The notes under the pieces were generated by a model, which was not told the DNA's origin, did no database searches, and saw only the letters and a program-made list of their open reading frames with translations. The translations under genes were made by a program, and so were the position numbers. Below, piece by piece: positions 7,501 through 9,580 of a DNA stretch of 9,580 nt. Each line of letters begins with the position of its first letter. Within the stretch, counting starts at the first letter, position 1. This stretch comes from Anaerolineae bacterium (GTDB taxonomy: Bacteria; Chloroflexota; Anaerolineae; B4-G1; SLSP01), in contig JAFGSL010000559.1 of assembly GCA_016934645.1 (NCBI GenBank), positions 1-9,580 on the forward strand, written 5' to 3'.

Positions 7501-9292
7501 TTCTAGCATAGGTGTAACCAGTTATACGGGTGGTGTTTCGCAGTTACCCGGTGTAAGCGTGGCATTAACGGGCAGCAAGGCCGGAGACTGGCATAATGTC
7601 ATTGCGACATTTGAGACAAATTCCGTAAAATTATATCTCGACGGCACACTTGCTGGAACCGATACAAGTTTTACGCCTCCTACAATTTCATCTACAACTG
7701 CATATATTGGTTATGTTACTGATCGATTCAGCGGGGCTATTTCTGAAGTCGCATCGTTTGGTTGTGTTCTCACCGCCGAAGAAGTTGCGTCGATTTACGC
7801 ACGCGGGAAGCCGCTGGTCGATGCGGGCGCAACAAAGAATCCCGGTATCTACATTCTGGATGGATCGGTCAGTATCGCCACGTCGAACGGCGGCCCCCGC
7901 GTACAACTGGACGGCGACGGGCTTTCTGCGTTTAGTGATTCAACCACGCAGACCGTTGCCATTGAAACAGATGGTGACGTGTTTATCGGCAGTGATGTAG
8001 GTGCTACCGCAACCACGTCTTTCGCTTTCTTTGCCACAGCCCAAACGTATGGGACGGCTTCAGAGTCTATGGGTGCCGGCGATCTGTTGCTTGGAGACAA
8101 TAGTGCAGGAAAGTTCAACCTCAAGTGGGATGTATCTGAGGGGAACCTGTTGTTGCGCCGTGGGACGGCCAACAGGATCGTCCTGGATGCGGGGGCAGAC
8201 ACGATTGATATTGGGGATCCGGCGGCATACCATATACATATTACATCGTCGTCGCTCTCGATAATGAAAAGTGCAACGGTGATGGGGGTGTCTATCACAC
8301 CCTCCTACATTAGAGTTGGGGACACGCTTGCTGCAACCGACTACACATCGGTAGGCACGGGTTATTTTAGCATCACGAGCAGTTCCGTTTTGCGTTTTTC
8401 AATTAATTCGGGTGTGATGACGATCAATGATAGTGGTGGGAGTGCAGTGTTTACGTTCGATGCTAGCGCTAGTGCTGAGATCACAAAGAAATTGAAAATG
8501 CCGGGTGCAAACAGCGCTATTGCTATCGGAACAACCCCGCCCACATCCAGCAGTGCAGGGACTGGTATCTGGATCGATCGTACCGGAATCTATGGTCTGC
8601 TGTCCGGCACATATCAAGTGAAAATCGATGCGACGACCGGGGCGCTTATCGGCGGAGCCGGTGGGGTCGCAATGGATGTGAATGGATACAACGTGTATTC
8701 AGATACTGGATACACGGCTGGCAAGGCAATTAATTTCTACGACGGGGTGACGCGAGTAGGAGAAATATACCTGCGCGCACTCGGATCGCCACTGTATACG
8801 AACTGGATGGAAATTCAGACAGAAATGATTGCCGCGAAGAATTCACAGATTCGCATAAAGTCTCAAGCTCCGACATCATACACGGGGCAAGTCTCGTTGG
8901 AAGTTGACATAAACGGAGGGGCCGGAATACAACCATACCTACGATTGAGCAACTACGGTTCAACGTATGAGAGCCTAGCGACGAACTGTGTCATCTCTAT
9001 CGTCAATAGCACAGCCGCACCATCATCGTCGGTAACAAATGGCGTGTTGCTGTACGCACAGGACGTGTCTGCATCTAGCGAGTTGCGAGTGCGTGATGAA
9101 GCAGGGAACGTGACGACGCTCTCGCCGCACAATTTCGATCTGATTCCAGAAGGCCCATCCGAGTCGATGGCCTGGGCATACTATGGCGAGCGCGACGGGA
9201 TCGCAATCAACGTGGATATGCTGAAGTTGGCCCGGCTGATGGAGAAGTTGACCGGCGAAAAGCTAGTTTATATCAGTGAAAGTCTAAACTAG
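4538..9292 (+). CDS. Giant modular tail fibre / host-recognition protein (1584 aa)
   Basis: No signal peptide or membrane segment is seen. Modules in order: residues 1-~150, tail-attachment-like segment with HELDGAHHIG (32-41), LLRDGSRSLTGNL (from 52) and FAGPTSGGAAIPTFRAL (from 126), motifs common in phage fibres; 153-339, six ~31-residue repeats, four with DHxH; ~340-455, beta-rich shaft ending in a helix (LHVKSFIADLEQALAGG); ~460-700, a compact region with RLGNLYGIT (596-604) and EYGLYAGEG; ~701-905, a CBM4/9-like jelly roll beginning NVIPDPIFGYG (752) and ending FYFDGVQVENKAYATS (887-902); ~925-1092, a LamG/concanavalin-A-like domain with SISIWFQM (946-953), VKLYLDGTLAG and AISEVASFGCVLTAEEVASI (1067-1086); 1101-~1500, repetitive beta-rich shaft; ~1501-1584, a conserved-looking C-terminus (ELRVRDEAGNVTTLSPHNF, then INVDMLKLARLMEKLTGEK). 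It presumably forms a trimer that binds cell-surface glycans. No intramolecular chaperone (S74-type SDxRxKxNI) motif is present. GC drops in the middle and recovers at the end. Confidence 0.8.
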   Translation: MQVTEILQAIKPYVLGWIETGGEEGGYAPSPHELDGAHHIGTLTTSQYPDALLRDGSRSLTGNLSVEAGITIDGVDLSAFKTAYDSHVLNANAHHNQVSLDANADTILSLSVQQLGLDTQLANRVFAGPTSGGAAIPTFRALVIADIPALGGTPTLTFTTSNAAGSASTYVRTDASLAIFDATAPTTIQPDDVATVGSATFAARRDHKHAIVTAAPGNQAIGDSATKGTATSFARSDHKHGMPSFATPSVALGTAAAAGSAATLLRSDCTIVVFDVMVPTTIQPDDTAATGSAAVAARRDHKHAIVAAAPAANSVSLAVSAEGTATSFARSDHSHSLSQAIVPTWTGLHTFNAGIDLAGTLEFQGAQSITSTFGDLTIAPAGDIKLNPTGAQIRVMASHTLQSDNYASQTTGWGISYAGGADFRYLFADELHVKSFIADLEQALAGGQIISKSVAMLSRDFTAPAAGGTTTLYVWDLPSAENMAVFESGDIVRLRMFSRAGGSLTVADCWGVVTSYSNLSGKEQSWTFTRSSGGNAGSMSASTVVAADALVLDYGTTGNGFYEVNAVDGAYAENSPYSQIVTWATHPATGQTVRVRLGNLYGITSTTEYGLYAGEGVSAGDSYLRLTDQNFELHNLDLAMYDDGNVQRIGMDAGAGSSEALMWAGESESDPGFVVYGDGTVWLSTLAISGQMGDMLFTQADGLALWGPGCAITPTSWTSTRGQTATISGAFHEVAGPWAGSRALVVEGATTNVIPDPIFGYGDLSGWSVYIGGATRDTSVCLFGNASARVVSAGGNGGLYKHYTTSSGGSWTASAYVYVESYTSGYIYVQMRIHYTDGTTTIVNTAADVTKICQWQRLVATATADGGKTVDYVQTYVYSAAVPTLTFYFDGVQVENKAYATSLCWGGAGTGYVWNGDGTPHANTSTRTSTTVTFNPQGVIDLSSGSISIWFQMPYDAGSGSYTNTPGIFQWWDTWNTNSFYIWLSNTLSSIGVTSYTGGVSQLPGVSVALTGSKAGDWHNVIATFETNSVKLYLDGTLAGTDTSFTPPTISSTTAYIGYVTDRFSGAISEVASFGCVLTAEEVASIYARGKPLVDAGATKNPGIYILDGSVSIATSNGGPRVQLDGDGLSAFSDSTTQTVAIETDGDVFIGSDVGATATTSFAFFATAQTYGTASESMGAGDLLLGDNSAGKFNLKWDVSEGNLLLRRGTANRIVLDAGADTIDIGDPAAYHIHITSSSLSIMKSATVMGVSITPSYIRVGDTLAATDYTSVGTGYFSITSSSVLRFSINSGVMTINDSGGSAVFTFDASASAEITKKLKMPGANSAIAIGTTPPTSSSAGTGIWIDRTGIYGLLSGTYQVKIDATTGALIGGAGGVAMDVNGYNVYSDTGYTAGKAINFYDGVTRVGEIYLRALGSPLYTNWMEIQTEMIAAKNSQIRIKSQAPTSYTGQVSLEVDINGGAGIQPYLRLSNYGSTYESLATNCVISIVNSTAAPSSSVTNGVLLYAQDVSASSELRVRDEAGNVTTLSPHNFDLIPEGPSESMAWAYYGERDGIAINVDMLKLARLMEKLTGEKLVYISESLN
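4994..5554 (+). repeat. Six ~31-residue coding repeats with DHxH motif in the fibre
   Basis: Protein units begin at residues 153, 184, 215, 246, 278 and 309, each 31 residues except the fourth at 32. The consensus is x-P near the start, G-[ST]-A in the middle, then aR-[RS]-D-H-x-H. Units 2, 3 and 5 read DHKH and unit 6 DHSH; units 1 and 4 have RTDAS and RSDCT instead. Units 1-3 and 4-6 form a higher-order duplication offset by 282 bases: 5090-5112 and 5372-5394 agree at 22 of 23 bases. Confidence 0.85.
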
Positions 9293-9295
9293 GAG
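9291..9295 (+). promoter_or_regulatory. Ribosome binding site overlapping the fibre stop codon
   Basis: AGGAG begins inside the TAG stop (9290-9292) of the fibre gene and is followed six bases later by the ATG at 9302. This is the strongest Shine-Dalgarno in the window and suggests translation coupled to the end of the fibre gene. Confidence 0.8.
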
Positions 9296-9301
9296 AAAGC
9301 T

Positions 9302-9544
9302 ATGACAATCGAACGTATTTTGAACAAGACACAGAGGCGTACAGTTCTGGCCGTCTACGCAGAACGGCAACGGTTGATCGCGGAGTTGGGCGAATGCGAC
9401 GAGGCGCTCAGCGATCTCGCACAGACGTATCGGACTGCATATGAGCTGCCAAAGGGTGAGTACCATTTTCACGGAGATGGTAACGAAATCCGCATTATAC
9501 TTGTATTCCGTACTTCTCTAACAGGGTTTACAATGGTAAGATAG
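9302..9544 (+). CDS. Small coiled-coil protein of unknown function
   Basis: This is an 80-residue protein with a strong ribosome binding site, starting nine bases after the fibre stop. Residues ~1-47 are predicted helix with a heptad-like pattern (TVLAVYAERQRLIAELGECDEALSDLAQTY), so a coiled coil is likely. The remainder is short strands (GEYHFHGDG, then EIRIILVF). There is one cysteine (in GECDE), no signal peptide and no membrane span. Small helical proteins are often found between tail fibre and lysis genes in phages; it could be a fibre assembly or tip component, but no family is recognised. The last ~14 residues (LVFRTSLTGFTMVR) look less natural than the rest, so a late frameshift relative to relatives is possible though unproven. 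The TAG stop at 9542-9544 touches the first arm of a downstream hairpin. Confidence 0.75.
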   Translation: MTIERILNKTQRRTVLAVYAERQRLIAELGECDEALSDLAQTYRTAYELPKGEYHFHGDGNEIRIILVFRTSLTGFTMVR

Positions 9545-9580
9545 TGACACCCATAGCATAGCTGAGGTGTCACCATGCTA
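9544..9580 (+). promoter_or_regulatory. Inverted repeats covering the next gene's ribosome binding site and start codon
   Basis: An exact 8-bp inverted repeat, gtgacacc (9544-9551) and ggtgtcac (9566-9573), encloses a 14-base loop. The loop contains tagcat (9554-9559), which is exactly complementary to atgcta (9575-9580). The 3' arm of the first pair includes most of GAGGTG (9564-9569), a good Shine-Dalgarno five bases before the ATG at 9575. If formed in mRNA, the structure would hide that site, and ribosomes ending at 9544 would open it. No T-run is visible, and the window ends here. Confidence 0.5.
9575..9580 (+). CDS. Probable start of the next gene (only two codons in window)
   Basis: ATG CTA follows GAGGTG (9564-9569) with five-base spacing, 30 bases after the preceding stop. 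The frame is cut by the window edge, so nothing can be said about the product. Lysis genes often follow in such clusters, but that is only an expectation from position. Confidence 0.35.

Noticed and set aside
9038..9292. Peptidase S74 (endosialidase-type) chaperone at the fibre C-terminus
   Set aside because: The SDxRxKxNI signature and the usual ~100-residue layout are absent.
9544..9573. Intrinsic terminator at the end of the coiled-coil gene
   Set aside because: The stem is followed by catgcta, not a T-run, and its 3' arm coincides with a good ribosome binding site for a downstream ATG. A translational role fits better.

Overview
The window reads as part of the tail module of a siphovirus-like phage or prophage. 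All convincing genes are on the + strand, in the order expected for long flexible tails: the C-terminal part of a tape measure protein, a distal-tail (Dit)-like protein, a tail-hub/tail-associated (Tal)-like protein, a very large modular tail fibre, and a short coiled-coil protein. A further gene appears to start in the last six bases. There are no tRNA or rRNA genes, CRISPR arrays, integrase or transposase genes.

The host cannot be proven from sequence alone. The GC-rich core genes, the wording of the Dit/hub/fibre core segments and the presence of 'accacgga'-type intergenic repeats remind me of tail clusters in Chloroflexota (Anaerolineae-like) genomes or metagenome contigs. That is recollection, not a search result.

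Layout: 1-1233 tape measure C-terminus (open at the 5' edge); 1234-1353 spacer with a 21-bp direct repeat and the first copy of a 33-bp dispersed repeat; 1354-2751 Dit-like protein with a carbohydrate-binding-like beta-sandwich; 2752-2782 spacer of four tandem 7-bp units; 2783-4369 hub-like protein with an inserted lectin-like (choice-of-anchor-R-like) domain; 4370-4537 spacer with the second copy of the dispersed repeat and a long imperfect inverted repeat; 4538-9292 tail fibre of 1584 residues; 9302-9544 small coiled-coil protein; 9544-9580 inverted repeats that cover the ribosome binding site and start codon of a probable next gene.

The tape measure sets tail length, Dit and hub form the tail tip, and the fibre would contact the cell. 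Dit, hub and fibre each seem to carry at least one beta-sandwich of a glycan-binding type, so the tip looks built for surface polysaccharide recognition. The fibre holds six ~31-residue repeats, four with a DHxH motif, and a middle section of clearly lower GC than its two ends. I see a fairly ordinary tail cluster with unusual details rather than proof of a new system. The most notable details are the DHxH repeat array, host-like repeats in the spacers of a phage operon, and the sequestering structure at the 3' end.
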